From: a virus
Virus record (IMG/VR): IMGVR_UViG_3300035703_000126
Coordinates: 1 to 52,994 of that record
Direction: 5' to 3' (one strand)
Length of the DNA stretch: 52,994 nucleotides
Position 1 is the stretch's first letter. Each line of letters opens with the position of its first letter. Shown here one piece after another: positions 21,316 to 30,199 of the stretch. The notes under the pieces were generated by a model. That model was not told where the DNA came from. It saw only the letters and a program-made list of their open reading frames with translations, and ran no database searches. The position numbers and the translations under genes were made by a program.

Positions 21316-22094
21316 TGACAGGCATCTTCCCGCAAACCAGACCGACGTATGGCAGCTACCAGTGGTTTCAGTCGCAGATCGGGCGAATGCTGCCGGATCT
21401 GAAGCCGGACCCGAAGCAGTGGCAGCGCGATGTTCGCGAGGAAATTCACGACATCATCAACCGCGGCGTGCAGCGTGTGTATGTGCCTGATGTGGCTGGC
21501 GATCCGACATTCCGCTGGTCCTGGATGGTACTGCCCTTCACGTTCGTCACGGCCGCTGACCAGGAAGACTACGAACTGCCGGAGAACTGCGCGGGAATCG
21601 TCGGCAACCTGCAGTACACGGCGAGCGACAACTCCTACATCGAAGTCGTGAAGACGAATTACGACACGATCCTGCGTCGCCGCTCATTGAACGACACCGG
21701 CGCGACCTATCCCGCCATCTTCGCGGAACTGCCGCTGGAAGGCAGCGGGACCGAGCATCAGGGGATGCGGATCACGCTGTGGCCCTCGCCATCGACGACC
21801 TACACGATGAAGGGTCTGTACGACGCGATCCCGCGCGACATCACGGAAGACCAGCCGTATCCGCTGGGCGGCCGGCCCATGACGGAACTGTTTCTGGCTT
21901 CGATGCTGGCGATCGTGAATCCGAAGACGCTGCCTGATTTCGAGCGGCGATTGATGGCGGCGATCCAGCACGACCTGACCCGCAGAACCGGTGAGAACCT
22001 GGGCTACAACGGGAACGGCGACAAATCATGGCGCGGCGACCGTCGCTCGCGCGGTTGGCAGAGGGAGTTTGAAGTGACCTACGGCGGTCAGTAA
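21315..22094 (+). CDS. Head-tail adaptor-like protein 2
   Basis: A 259-residue protein with the same layout as its neighbour: DVREEIHDIINRGVQRVYVP, WSWMVLPFTFVTAADQEDYE with LPENCAGI, then ITLWPSPSTTYTMKGLYDAI and a helical bundle end (MAAIQHDLTRRTGENLG). It lacks the Thr/Ser-rich insert. Two consecutive adaptor-like genes suggest either a stacked double connector or a duplication. The first four bases overlap the upstream stop. Confidence 0.6.
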   Translation: MTGIFPQTRPTYGSYQWFQSQIGRMLPDLKPDPKQWQRDVREEIHDIINRGVQRVYVPDVAGDPTFRWSWMVLPFTFVTAADQEDYELPENCAGIVGNLQYTASDNSYIEVVKTNYDTILRRRSLNDTGATYPAIFAELPLEGSGTEHQGMRITLWPSPSTTYTMKGLYDAIPRDITEDQPYPLGGRPMTELFLASMLAIVNPKTLPDFERRLMAAIQHDLTRRTGENLGYNGNGDKSWRGDRRSRGWQREFEVTYGGQ

Positions 22095-22109
22095 AAGGAG
22101 TACGAATCC

Positions 22110-22550
22110 ATGTCGCGCGCACCGAATCTTCACACCGCACTGGGCGTCATCGCGGAAACCCCGAACTCCGGCATCCTGCTGGCCTACGGGACCACAGTGC
22201 CAGCGGATGCGTCCGCCGGCTACGCCACCGGCTGTCTCTTCATTCACACGGACGGCGGCGAGAACACGGCCATCTATGTGAATGACGGCTCGAAGACCTC
22301 GTCCGACTTCAACGCGATGAGCACGACCGGTCCGGGTGCGGCATTGACTGCAGCCTTGACCACGATCACGCCAGCCGATGCTGAGGGAACTCCAGACTAC
22401 GCCATCGCCGGCGTGACCAACACGTCGGCTTACGGGTTTGCGTCGGCTCAAGAAGCGATCACGGTTCTCTATGTCATCAAGAATCTCCAGACACGGCAGG
22501 CGGAAATCGAAGCCCGTCTGGAAGCCGCTGGAATCGTGGCCGCCAACTGA
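22110..22550 (+). CDS. Head-fibre/decoration-like protein
   Basis: A 146-residue protein. ILLAYGTTVPADASAGYATG, CLFIHTDGGENTAIYVNDGS and SSDFNAM form a beta-module common in small phage fibre or decoration proteins, and the end is a short coiled coil (NLQTRQAEIEARLEAAG), the usual trimerisation tail. It probably projects from the head or the head-tail joint. GGAG-type signal precedes ATG 22110. Confidence 0.6.
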   Translation: MSRAPNLHTALGVIAETPNSGILLAYGTTVPADASAGYATGCLFIHTDGGENTAIYVNDGSKTSSDFNAMSTTGPGAALTAALTTITPADAEGTPDYAIAGVTNTSAYGFASAQEAITVLYVIKNLQTRQAEIEARLEAAGIVAAN

Positions 22551-22559
22551 GGATGAATC

Positions 22560-23006
22560 ATGGCATCGACAGTCCGGTTCTTCTCGTACCTTGAAGTTGA
22601 GATCGAGGGCGAGAAGCACCGCATCGGTTCTCTGTCCGAAGCCCGCACGCTCAGCGTGACGGGCGCGGCTCTTGATCTGCGCAAGATCATCGGCACGTCC
22701 ACCACATGGGATGTGTGGGAGTCCGGCGCCGAGGAACCGATGACGGACTTCGACGTGCTGTGCATCGAGTCCGAACTGTCGGGCGTCATTGTCGAGTTGA
22801 CGGCGGATAAGGGCGGCGAGGTGGGAACCCGCGTCTTCACAGTCGAGTTGACGGCGGACTGTCCGTTCTTTCTCTTCAGCGATGGAAGCTGGGCGAATTA
22901 CACGGCGGACTTTGCCGCCGGCACTCTGGATGTGATCGACCGCATCCGCATCCGAAATGTGAACGCGAGCAGCACGGCGTCTGTTCGCGTTCTCATGCTG
23001 ACGTAA
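22560..23006 (+). CDS. Hypothetical virion-region protein
   Basis: A 148-residue, beta-rich protein (STVRFFSYLEVEIEGEKHRI, LSVTGAALDLRKIIGTSTTW, GVIVELTADKGGEVGTRVFT). It may form a small beta-sandwich, like single-domain structural proteins. It resembles the next gene in its TAAGAAVDLR-type motif (GAALDLRK versus GAAVDLRL), suggesting a shared fold or duplication. No function assigned. Confidence 0.5.
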   Translation: MASTVRFFSYLEVEIEGEKHRIGSLSEARTLSVTGAALDLRKIIGTSTTWDVWESGAEEPMTDFDVLCIESELSGVIVELTADKGGEVGTRVFTVELTADCPFFLFSDGSWANYTADFAAGTLDVIDRIRIRNVNASSTASVRVLMLT

Positions 23007-23015
23007 AGGAACATG

Positions 23016-23294
23016 ATGGCATCCCCACTGCGGAATGTGATCGTCACGGCGGTTGCGAACGACAACAACGAAAAGTCGCACGTTTTTGATTCCAACATGC
23101 ACACCTTCACGCTGAAGGCCATCGGAGCGGCAGTGGACCTGCGGCTGGAGTCCGGAGAGACAACGCACATCTGGACGCTGGCGGTTGGAATGCCGGAGTC
23201 CTTCGCGCTGCCATCCTTCGCCGGCGCAACGATCTATTTCATCGGGGCGTCTGGTTCGCTTCAGATCATGGAATTCCTCAATACGAATGCGTGA
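23016..23294 (+). CDS. Hypothetical virion-region protein
   Basis: A 92-residue beta-rich protein starting at ATG 23016 (23013 is an adjacent alternative) after AAAGGAAC. It contains VIVTAVANDNNEKSHVFDSN, IGAAVDLRLESGETTHIW and FAGATIYFIGASGSLQIMEF. The GAAVDLRL match to the preceding gene suggests a half-size paralogue. Probable structural protein by position only. Confidence 0.5.
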   Translation: MASPLRNVIVTAVANDNNEKSHVFDSNMHTFTLKAIGAAVDLRLESGETTHIWTLAVGMPESFALPSFAGATIYFIGASGSLQIMEFLNTNA

Positions 23295-23303
23295 GGTGCG
23301 GAA

Positions 23304-24266
23304 ATGGCGGGGACACGTCCGGGACTTCAGCATGGCCGGTCAACATGGACTGGCCCGTATCCGTCCGCCTCAGTCGCAAACGAAGGCGTCTGGTCCGGCA
23401 CGCTGGAGATGAAACCGTGGCAGTATCCAGTCACGGTTGTGATTCCACATCGCGACCTGATGGCCGGGCTGAAGCAGACCATTAAGACGCTGCGTCTTCA
23501 GACCGTTCGGCCTTACATCGTCATCGTGGATAACGGCAGCAACCCGGCACAACTGGCCGAACTACGAGCGATGGAAGCGGCATCGCCGGACATCGAGGTT
23601 CACGAACTGCGATCAAAAGGCCGGCGCTGGGCGTGCGAAGTGGTGACTGCGTCGATGGACCTGGCGTTTTCAATCTGCCAGACGAAGTTCCTGTACGCGA
23701 CGCATTCGGACGTGTTTCTAAAGCGGCCCGATTACATCGAGTTCCTGCTGGCTCACTGCGGAGAGCGACATCCCGTTGTGGGCTACCAGATGAGTCCACG
23801 CTGGACCACGGAGCACTGGAAGGACACCGCAAGTCACACAGCGACGATGTATCACATGCCGTCCATGCGGAAATACGGCGTTGTCTGGTCGATGGATCGA
23901 GTGGTGGAAGCGTTCGGATGCACTCCGGACGAGATGAATCAGGGCTGGCCAGATACGGAATCGTCCCTGTGGTACGCGCTGCGTCAGGCCGGAGTTCGGA
24001 CGGAATGGATTGGCAAGGCGATCGGGACCGATCCGTCCGTGCTGCTGATCGGCGAGGAATCCAATTCGACCTACGAAGACGACAACCTGATTCACGTTCG
24101 CAGTGCCACGGTGCGTTCGCATCTCGGCGGTCAGGCGTGGCAGGTCAGCGCGGAACTGGGGCTGGCTATCGCGCGGTCTCAGGAGATCGTGTCGCACTGG
24201 AAGCGGCCGGCAGCACGCATGAAGGTCTGGATGAACCGGATTCGGAACATGCTGGCCATGCTGTGA
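23304..24266 (+). CDS. GT-A family 2-like glycosyltransferase
   Basis: A 320-residue protein starting at ATG 23304 with GAGG upstream. The first ~37 residues look like an unrelated leader. Then a Rossmann-like GT2 start follows: YPVTVVIPHRD (41-51), LRLQTVRPYIVIVDNGS, and a DxD-like metal site at THSDVFLK (H134-S135-D136). Later segments DTESSLWYALRQAG and LIGEESN fit the acceptor half. Such enzymes transfer sugar from a nucleotide donor. Embedding within virion genes is unusual; it might glycosylate a virion protein or modify host surface glycans. The DxD is degenerate, so activity is uncertain. Confidence 0.65.
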   Translation: MAGTRPGLQHGRSTWTGPYPSASVANEGVWSGTLEMKPWQYPVTVVIPHRDLMAGLKQTIKTLRLQTVRPYIVIVDNGSNPAQLAELRAMEAASPDIEVHELRSKGRRWACEVVTASMDLAFSICQTKFLYATHSDVFLKRPDYIEFLLAHCGERHPVVGYQMSPRWTTEHWKDTASHTATMYHMPSMRKYGVVWSMDRVVEAFGCTPDEMNQGWPDTESSLWYALRQAGVRTEWIGKAIGTDPSVLLIGEESNSTYEDDNLIHVRSATVRSHLGGQAWQVSAELGLAIARSQEIVSHWKRPAARMKVWMNRIRNMLAML

Positions 24267-24296
24267 GGCAGCAGTCGGACGGAATGGAGTGAAGCG

Positions 24297-26948
24297 ATGG
24301 CGTCCCAGCTCGTCAGCCTGCCGTTTCCAGTGAGAGGACTGGATGAGGGACTGGCATTCGATGCGCAGAAGCCGCTGACGACTCCCGGCATCATGAACAT
24401 GATTGCCGGAGATCCTGTCACTGGACGCGATCGAGGGGCACAGCGTCCCGGATTGACGAAGTTCGTGGATGACACGATCGACTCGTCCGCGTCCATTCAG
24501 GAAATCTGTCACACCATCGGCCCGTTCTTCACCGATTCTGAAGGCCAGGGTCAACTGGTGTACTCGGCGGCCACCGGTGCGGCATGGGGAACGCTGAGTG
24601 ATGCTGGCGTTGAGCTTGGCGAAGGCGGTGCTTCGTCGGCGGTTTACCTGATGAGTTGCTGGGATGCGTCGGGGAATCTGTATGTCGCGACCCGGACCGG
24701 TGCGACCACGGACACGGTCACAATCGTGCGGTCGGCTGTGGACGGGACGATCGCGTGGACGAAGTCGGTCGTGCATGGTTCCACGTCATCGCCGTCGCCC
24801 GTGATGGGGATGCTCTGCATCGGAGCGACGCTGTACGTCCTGTGGGGCGGAACCAGTTCCTACGCCTCGGCGATCTACCGCTACAGCACGACGGACGGAA
24901 CTCAGATTGATGCGGGAGCGTGGAAGTCGAACGGAGGCGGCGCGAACGACATCAGCGGAACTGTCTTCACGACCGGGACAGCGCAAAGCCTTGTGCTGGC
25001 CGGAAACCGTCTGGTGGTCATCACCCGGACCGGCACGGAAGGCACGACCGGACCGCAGACAATCCGCGGCGACATCTTCAACTACTCAAACGGGACGCGG
25101 ACGGACTCGGATGTGCTGGTGACAGTGTCTGGAAGCACGAGCGACCAACTGCGTTTCTATGGCGTCTGCCCCGGCGATCCCGGCCGGTTCTACTTCGCGG
25201 CCCAGAAGCGGGCCGGAGCATCGACCTACACGAACTACGTCCAGAAACACATCAACGCGATTGCAGATTTCCCAACTCCACTATGGAGCAAAACATCGTC
25301 CGATTCAGACGGCGCGCCGCTCGGCATCGCCTACGACGCAAAGAACAATCGGCTGGGTGTTGTCGGGGCGAATGTGGACGGAACCGGGCACAGCTTCGCG
25401 GTGATGGCGGGGACGAACGGAGCGACCAGCGGCAACTCCGATGTGAACAGCGTCACGACATGGCATCGCATCGCGGCGGGAGTCGATGGAGATTTCCGGC
25501 TGCTGCGGAATTCATCCGGCAACAACATCATCGGGCTGAACTCAGATTTGACGACTGTGGACTGGCAGATCAATGTCTCTGACAACCAGGACATCGTCTG
25601 CAGCATCAACACGTTCGCCACTGTGTCGCAGCCTGTGTTCCGCGAGCGTAACGTGCGCACGCTGGCTGTGGCGGCTGGGTCGGTCTTCCGGATCGACAAC
25701 GATGTTGTCACGGAAGTGACGGATGGATCGAACGCTCTGAGTCTGCGTCCCGTTGTGTTCGCGACCTCGTACTACCCGAACATCTTTTTCGCGGACGGTG
25801 ATCACGTTCGGTATTACCTGAGTTCCACGAACACGCTGGCGACATGGACTCCGACTGCTGGCTCGCTGCCGGTGGACGACGACGGATTCCGCGCACGGCT
25901 GATCTGCACATGGCAGGGCCGGATCGTTCTGTCCGGGCTTCCGGGGGACGCGCAGAACTGGTTCATGTCGTCGATCAACGATCCGTTCGACTGGGACTAC
26001 TCGCCCGCCACAACGACCGAAGGACAGGCCATCGCCGGAAACAACGCGGATGCCGGCGAGGTTCAGGACGTGATCACCGCGCTGATTCCGTACAACAACG
26101 ACTACCTGATCTTCGGCGGCGATCATTCGATCTGGCAGATGACCGGCAACCCGGTCGCGGGCGGGCGGCTGGATGAGGTGTCGGACATCACCGGCATCGC
26201 GTGGGGGCGGGCATTCACCCGCGATCCATTCGGCAATATCTGGTTTGTCGGTTCGCGAGGCGGTCTGTACCGGATGATTCCCGGATCGAAGCCGGAGCGC
26301 ATTTCATCCGAGTCGATCGACGACCGGCTGACCGACATCGACATGGGCGCCAACATCATCCGGCTGGCGTGGGACGATAAGCACCAGATGCTGGTGATCT
26401 GCATCACGAATCAGGACTCTGTCGCGACGACGACGCACTACTTCTACGACCCCCGGAATCAGGGCTTCTTCCCGTTTCAGTTCGCCGATCTGGATCACAA
26501 TCCGAAAGTGGTCTACCTGTACGACGGCGACGATCCGGATGACCGCGTGATCCTGATGGGCGGCTGGGACGGCTATGTCCGCAAGCTGGATTCATCGGCG
26601 AAGTCAGACGACGGGACGGCGATTGATGCGTACTACTTCGCCGGTCCCATTCAGGACGAACGACGCAATCTGATCCTGATGAATGAAATGCGGGCGATCC
26701 TCAGCAGCACGTCCGATCCAGTGACCGCGACCGTGCATGTAGGAGCGTCGGCGGAAGAGGCGTTATCGGCCGCATCGCACTTCGGCGCAAGACTGGTGGC
26801 GGGACGGTCGCGAGCAATCCGCACTCGCGCGATGGGGCATTCACTGTTCGTCAAACTGAGGAATGCGACGCTGGGGGAATCGTTCTCGGTCGAGTCGATT
26901 CAGGCTGGGCTGATTCCGAAGCAGGGCGCGTACAGCCGGAGGTTCTGA
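24297..26948 (+). CDS. Tail nozzle/tubular-protein-like beta-propeller
   Basis: An 883-residue protein. The opening, LVSLPFPVRGLDEGLAFDAQ with KPLTTPGIMNMIAGD and GAQRPGLTKF, is typical of podovirus tail tubular protein B/nozzle proteins that start by defining a parameter table. Many repeated four-stranded units with YVLWGG, VGANVDGTG and IWQMTGNP-like segments suit a beta-propeller platform. It would close the tail end and hold fibres. It follows the adaptors and precedes the fibre gene, as expected for a short tail. Confidence 0.75.
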   Translation: MASQLVSLPFPVRGLDEGLAFDAQKPLTTPGIMNMIAGDPVTGRDRGAQRPGLTKFVDDTIDSSASIQEICHTIGPFFTDSEGQGQLVYSAATGAAWGTLSDAGVELGEGGASSAVYLMSCWDASGNLYVATRTGATTDTVTIVRSAVDGTIAWTKSVVHGSTSSPSPVMGMLCIGATLYVLWGGTSSYASAIYRYSTTDGTQIDAGAWKSNGGGANDISGTVFTTGTAQSLVLAGNRLVVITRTGTEGTTGPQTIRGDIFNYSNGTRTDSDVLVTVSGSTSDQLRFYGVCPGDPGRFYFAAQKRAGASTYTNYVQKHINAIADFPTPLWSKTSSDSDGAPLGIAYDAKNNRLGVVGANVDGTGHSFAVMAGTNGATSGNSDVNSVTTWHRIAAGVDGDFRLLRNSSGNNIIGLNSDLTTVDWQINVSDNQDIVCSINTFATVSQPVFRERNVRTLAVAAGSVFRIDNDVVTEVTDGSNALSLRPVVFATSYYPNIFFADGDHVRYYLSSTNTLATWTPTAGSLPVDDDGFRARLICTWQGRIVLSGLPGDAQNWFMSSINDPFDWDYSPATTTEGQAIAGNNADAGEVQDVITALIPYNNDYLIFGGDHSIWQMTGNPVAGGRLDEVSDITGIAWGRAFTRDPFGNIWFVGSRGGLYRMIPGSKPERISSESIDDRLTDIDMGANIIRLAWDDKHQMLVICITNQDSVATTTHYFYDPRNQGFFPFQFADLDHNPKVVYLYDGDDPDDRVILMGGWDGYVRKLDSSAKSDDGTAIDAYYFAGPIQDERRNLILMNEMRAILSSTSDPVTATVHVGASAEEALSAASHFGARLVAGRSRAIRTRAMGHSLFVKLRNATLGESFSVESIQAGLIPKQGAYSRRF

Positions 26949-26949
26949 G

Positions 26950-29127
26950 ATGGCCTGGAAGGGTTTTGGCCGTCCAGCCTTCAACGAGGTGGACCCGGCC
27001 ACGCGGCGGTTTCTGGATCGACTGGCTCGCGCTGTGGAGCTGTGGGCCACGTCGAGCGGCAGTGTCACGATCGGCGACAGCGGCTTGCTGGAAGTCGTCA
27101 TTGATCCAAACGGTCTGCTGGTGAGCACGGCGGATGGGCTGTCGGTCAACGGGATCGGCACGACGGCCCAGGGCGACCTGCTGTATGTGTCGGCGTCCAA
27201 CACCCTGACGGTCCTCAACAAGAGTGCCACCGCCACGCGGTATCTGTCGAACACAGGGACGAACAACAATCCCGCCTGGGCACAGGTAGACCTGACGAAC
27301 GGAGTCAGTGGAACGCTGCCGGTGGCCAACGGCGGAACCGGTTCCGGAACGGCCTTCAACAACAACCGCATTCTGGTGAGTGCAGCCGGAGCAGTGGCGG
27401 AAGCGGCGGCTCTGACGAACGGGCAGTTGCTGATTGGCTCGACCGGTGCGGCTCCAGTGGCGGCCGGGCTGACAGGCACATCGAATCAGATCACCGTCAC
27501 GACAGGGGCGGGTTCGATCACGCTGTCGCTGCCGCAGAACATCCATTCGGCGGCGACTCCAACCTTCACCACGCTGACGTTGAGCCAGACGACGGGCACG
27601 GCTCCGTTGACGATCAGTTCCACCACGCTGGTGACGAACCTGAATGCCGACCTGCTGGATGGTCAGCACGGGTCGTACTATCTGGACTCGGCCAATTTCA
27701 CAGGGACCAACTGGACCGATCTGACGGACGGAGGAGCATCCACGCTCCACAAGCACGATCACGGGGGGCAGGATGGATTGTCCGACGACGATCACACGCA
27801 GTACGCATTGCTGGCGGGTCGATCGGGCGGGCAGACGCTCATCGGCGGAACGGCGTCTGGCAACGACCTGACGCTGCAGAGCACGTCGAATGCGACGCGA
27901 GGCTCGATCTACTTCGGCACGTTCATGGAGATCAACGAAGCGACGGCGGCGGCGGCGATGGGCGGGGCCGTCATCGCGACCGATTCGATCCTGAGTATCG
28001 GCGGAAATCCAACGCAGGTCACGCGGTACAAGCTGGGATTTGGCGGAGACTACACGAATACTTCCGGATCGCAGGCGGGCGGCATCTTCAACCTGAATGC
28101 CGACCCGGGTTCATCGTCGTCGGCGTCCACATACGGGGCGTGGGGAGAAGGCGGCACTGCGACCGGCAATTCATCTGCATTAACGAGCGCGCTGGCTCTG
28201 GTGGGCGTGCGCGGCGGCGTGCGACATCGCGGAACCGGAACCGTCACTGCGGCAATCACGATGTATGCCGCACCGGTGGCTATTCCCAATGCCGGAGCGA
28301 TCACGACCACCTACGGCGTCTACATCGACAACCAGAGCGTCTCCGGCAAGACAACCACGACGTGGGGGCTGTATCAGGACGACGCGAACGATCTGAACTA
28401 CTTCGAGGGGCATGTCGGCTTCAATGTGACGCCGACAACTCCGATTCACGCGAAGGGTCCGGACAACACCACGATCATGACTCTGGAGTTCGCGGCCACT
28501 CAGGCGAACGTCACCGGCGCGGACACATTCATCGACTTCCGCTCCAGCAGCGGTTCTGAAGGTTCCGTCGCGGGAACCGGAGTCGCGGGAGTGATCGCGT
28601 ACAACACTTTCACCGGCAGCCATTTCACCGTTGTCCGTTCCTCTGATCGAGCGGAACTGCAGCCGCTGATGCTGCTGGAAATCGTGGATGGTCCACTGCC
28701 GACAATGCGGGCGCACAAGCAGCAGCGACGCTTTCAGGTGCAGAAGACAGACCGCGACACAGGGGAGACCTGGGTTGAGGATCGCATTGAGGAGTATGAG
28801 GCGAAGGCGGCCGACAAGCCGCACCTGTTCCGAACGCGGATCTGCAGGACTCGAAAAAGCAAGGCGGCGATCGGCGTGTTTGGAGGAACGGACAAGGAGG
28901 GCCGGGACATGGTGCTGTGCATGGGCACGGCTCCGGGCCTGGTGACGAACACCGGGAAGGATATTGAGATCGGCGACCTGCTGTGCTCGTCGGATGTGCC
29001 TGGTCATCTGGAGATTCAGGGCGACGACATTCTGCGATCAACGACGATTGCGAAGGCGACTCAGACGGTAAAGTGGCAGGCGGGCGAAACGTCGCGGCGA
29101 GTGAACCTGATTTTTGTCAGCGGCTGA
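26950..29127 (+). CDS. Tail fibre with C-terminal chaperone-like domain
   Basis: A 725-residue protein starting at ATG 26950, two bases after the nozzle stop. Repetitive Gly/Ser/Thr/Asn segments (GTTAQGDLLYVSASNTL, LPVANGGTGSGTAFNNN) and LLDGQHGSYYLDSANFTG are hallmarks of phage fibres. The central part contains HVGFNVTPTTPIHAKG. The last ~150 residues (RFQVQKTDRDTGETWVED, IGVFGGTDKEG, GDLLCSSDVPGHLE) resemble intramolecular chaperone/peptidase G2-type domains that help trimers fold. It probably determines host range. Confidence 0.72.
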   Translation: MAWKGFGRPAFNEVDPATRRFLDRLARAVELWATSSGSVTIGDSGLLEVVIDPNGLLVSTADGLSVNGIGTTAQGDLLYVSASNTLTVLNKSATATRYLSNTGTNNNPAWAQVDLTNGVSGTLPVANGGTGSGTAFNNNRILVSAAGAVAEAAALTNGQLLIGSTGAAPVAAGLTGTSNQITVTTGAGSITLSLPQNIHSAATPTFTTLTLSQTTGTAPLTISSTTLVTNLNADLLDGQHGSYYLDSANFTGTNWTDLTDGGASTLHKHDHGGQDGLSDDDHTQYALLAGRSGGQTLIGGTASGNDLTLQSTSNATRGSIYFGTFMEINEATAAAAMGGAVIATDSILSIGGNPTQVTRYKLGFGGDYTNTSGSQAGGIFNLNADPGSSSSASTYGAWGEGGTATGNSSALTSALALVGVRGGVRHRGTGTVTAAITMYAAPVAIPNAGAITTTYGVYIDNQSVSGKTTTTWGLYQDDANDLNYFEGHVGFNVTPTTPIHAKGPDNTTIMTLEFAATQANVTGADTFIDFRSSSGSEGSVAGTGVAGVIAYNTFTGSHFTVVRSSDRAELQPLMLLEIVDGPLPTMRAHKQQRRFQVQKTDRDTGETWVEDRIEEYEAKAADKPHLFRTRICRTRKSKAAIGVFGGTDKEGRDMVLCMGTAPGLVTNTGKDIEIGDLLCSSDVPGHLEIQGDDILRSTTIAKATQTVKWQAGETSRRVNLIFVSG

Positions 29128-29194
29128 TGCGGCGCGGGATTGCTGGTGAGCGGAAAGATAGGGACAATTCCAGCGGGAGTTCACGGAGGGAATA

Positions 29195-29833
29195 ATGGCT
29201 ACTCGCGACGAAGTCCTGCAGATGCTGCAGCAGATTTCCGCATCCAACGCCCAGCGCGCCGCAGATGTCAGCACCTATGCTCCACAAGCATTGAATGTCG
29301 GGCAGCGATACACGCCGCGTGGAAACCTGTTCGTGTCAACTCCTGGGTACACACAGGCGGCCCAGGCGTCTCAAGCAGCCGCGACGAACCTGGCAAATGC
29401 GAAGACGCAACTGCGTGCGCCGGCGCAGTATATAGACCCGACATTTTCAATCAGCCTTCCATCATGGTTGCAACTTAGCACTGTCACACCAAGCCAGTAT
29501 CAACTAAACCCGAATGCGTATATCCAAAACCCAAACTACGCAGCGGATCTAAAGGCTTACAACGACGCGCGTTCGGGAGCGGACGCAATTCTGGCGGCAC
29601 GCACAGGCAATCTGGCGCAGGCGTCGCAATACGAACGGCAGTTGAAGCGAGGCGCTCAGGATGTCCGGTCGCAGGAATCCCGCGCTCAGCAGATACCAGC
29701 ACTGAAGCAGATGGCCGTTGATCGTGTCCGGTCTGCAATGGCGCAGCGCAATCAGACCCCGAAAGAGCTTCAGGTGCCAGGTGCGGACTCTCTGAGTCTG
29801 GACGCCCTTCTTGCAATGAGTGGAGGCAAATAA
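29195..29833 (+). CDS. Putative internal virion protein
   Basis: A 212-residue helical protein, rich in Gln, Ala and Ser (VLQMLQQISASNAQRAADVS). The middle, at DNA 29430-29560, has visibly lower GC and Asn/Gln/Tyr-rich sequence (QLNPNAYIQNPNYAAD), hinting at a recent insertion or a flexible linker. It ends as helix (ESRAQQIPALKQMAVDRVRS). It belongs to the run of genes after the fibre that encodes ejection-like proteins. Assignment is by position and composition. Confidence 0.45.
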   Translation: MATRDEVLQMLQQISASNAQRAADVSTYAPQALNVGQRYTPRGNLFVSTPGYTQAAQASQAAATNLANAKTQLRAPAQYIDPTFSISLPSWLQLSTVTPSQYQLNPNAYIQNPNYAADLKAYNDARSGADAILAARTGNLAQASQYERQLKRGAQDVRSQESRAQQIPALKQMAVDRVRSAMAQRNQTPKELQVPGADSLSLDALLAMSGGK

Positions 29834-30195
29834 TGGCCGGAATGTCAATGTCGTCCAGTGGTGGTGGCGGATCAGGATTGCTCGGCTTACTGGACGACGC
29901 ATACGGAACATGGGAATACGAAACAATGGGTCCAGAGCGGGGAAGGCGAATGCCCAGCGGCAGGAAGGCCGCCGCTGCGGAGATGCTGTTCAGGCAGCAC
30001 AGCGACCTTGATCTGGAAGAACGCCGTAACAGATTGAAGATGATTCAGGCTGCCCTTCAGTCGCTCGGCCTCGACAATCAACTGAAGCGCCAGTTGCAGT
30101 TTGGAGCGGCAACGCCGGTCACTCCAGCTCCACGCGCAGAGATTCCAACCGCATTTCAGGCTCCGCCTCCGCCCGCCGCTAACATGAGAAGGTAA
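29833..30195 (+). CDS. Hypothetical virion-region protein
   Basis: A 120-residue protein: Gly-rich N-terminus (SSSGGGGSGLLGLLDDAYGT), helical centre (DLDLEERRNRLKMIQAALQS) and Pro-rich tail. It shares its start base with the upstream stop. No family recognised; probably a minor internal virion component, inferred from its neighbours. Confidence 0.45.
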   Translation: MAGMSMSSSGGGGSGLLGLLDDAYGTWEYETMGPERGRRMPSGRKAAAAEMLFRQHSDLDLEERRNRLKMIQAALQSLGLDNQLKRQLQFGAATPVTPAPRAEIPTAFQAPPPPAANMRR

Positions 30196-30199
30196 CAGC

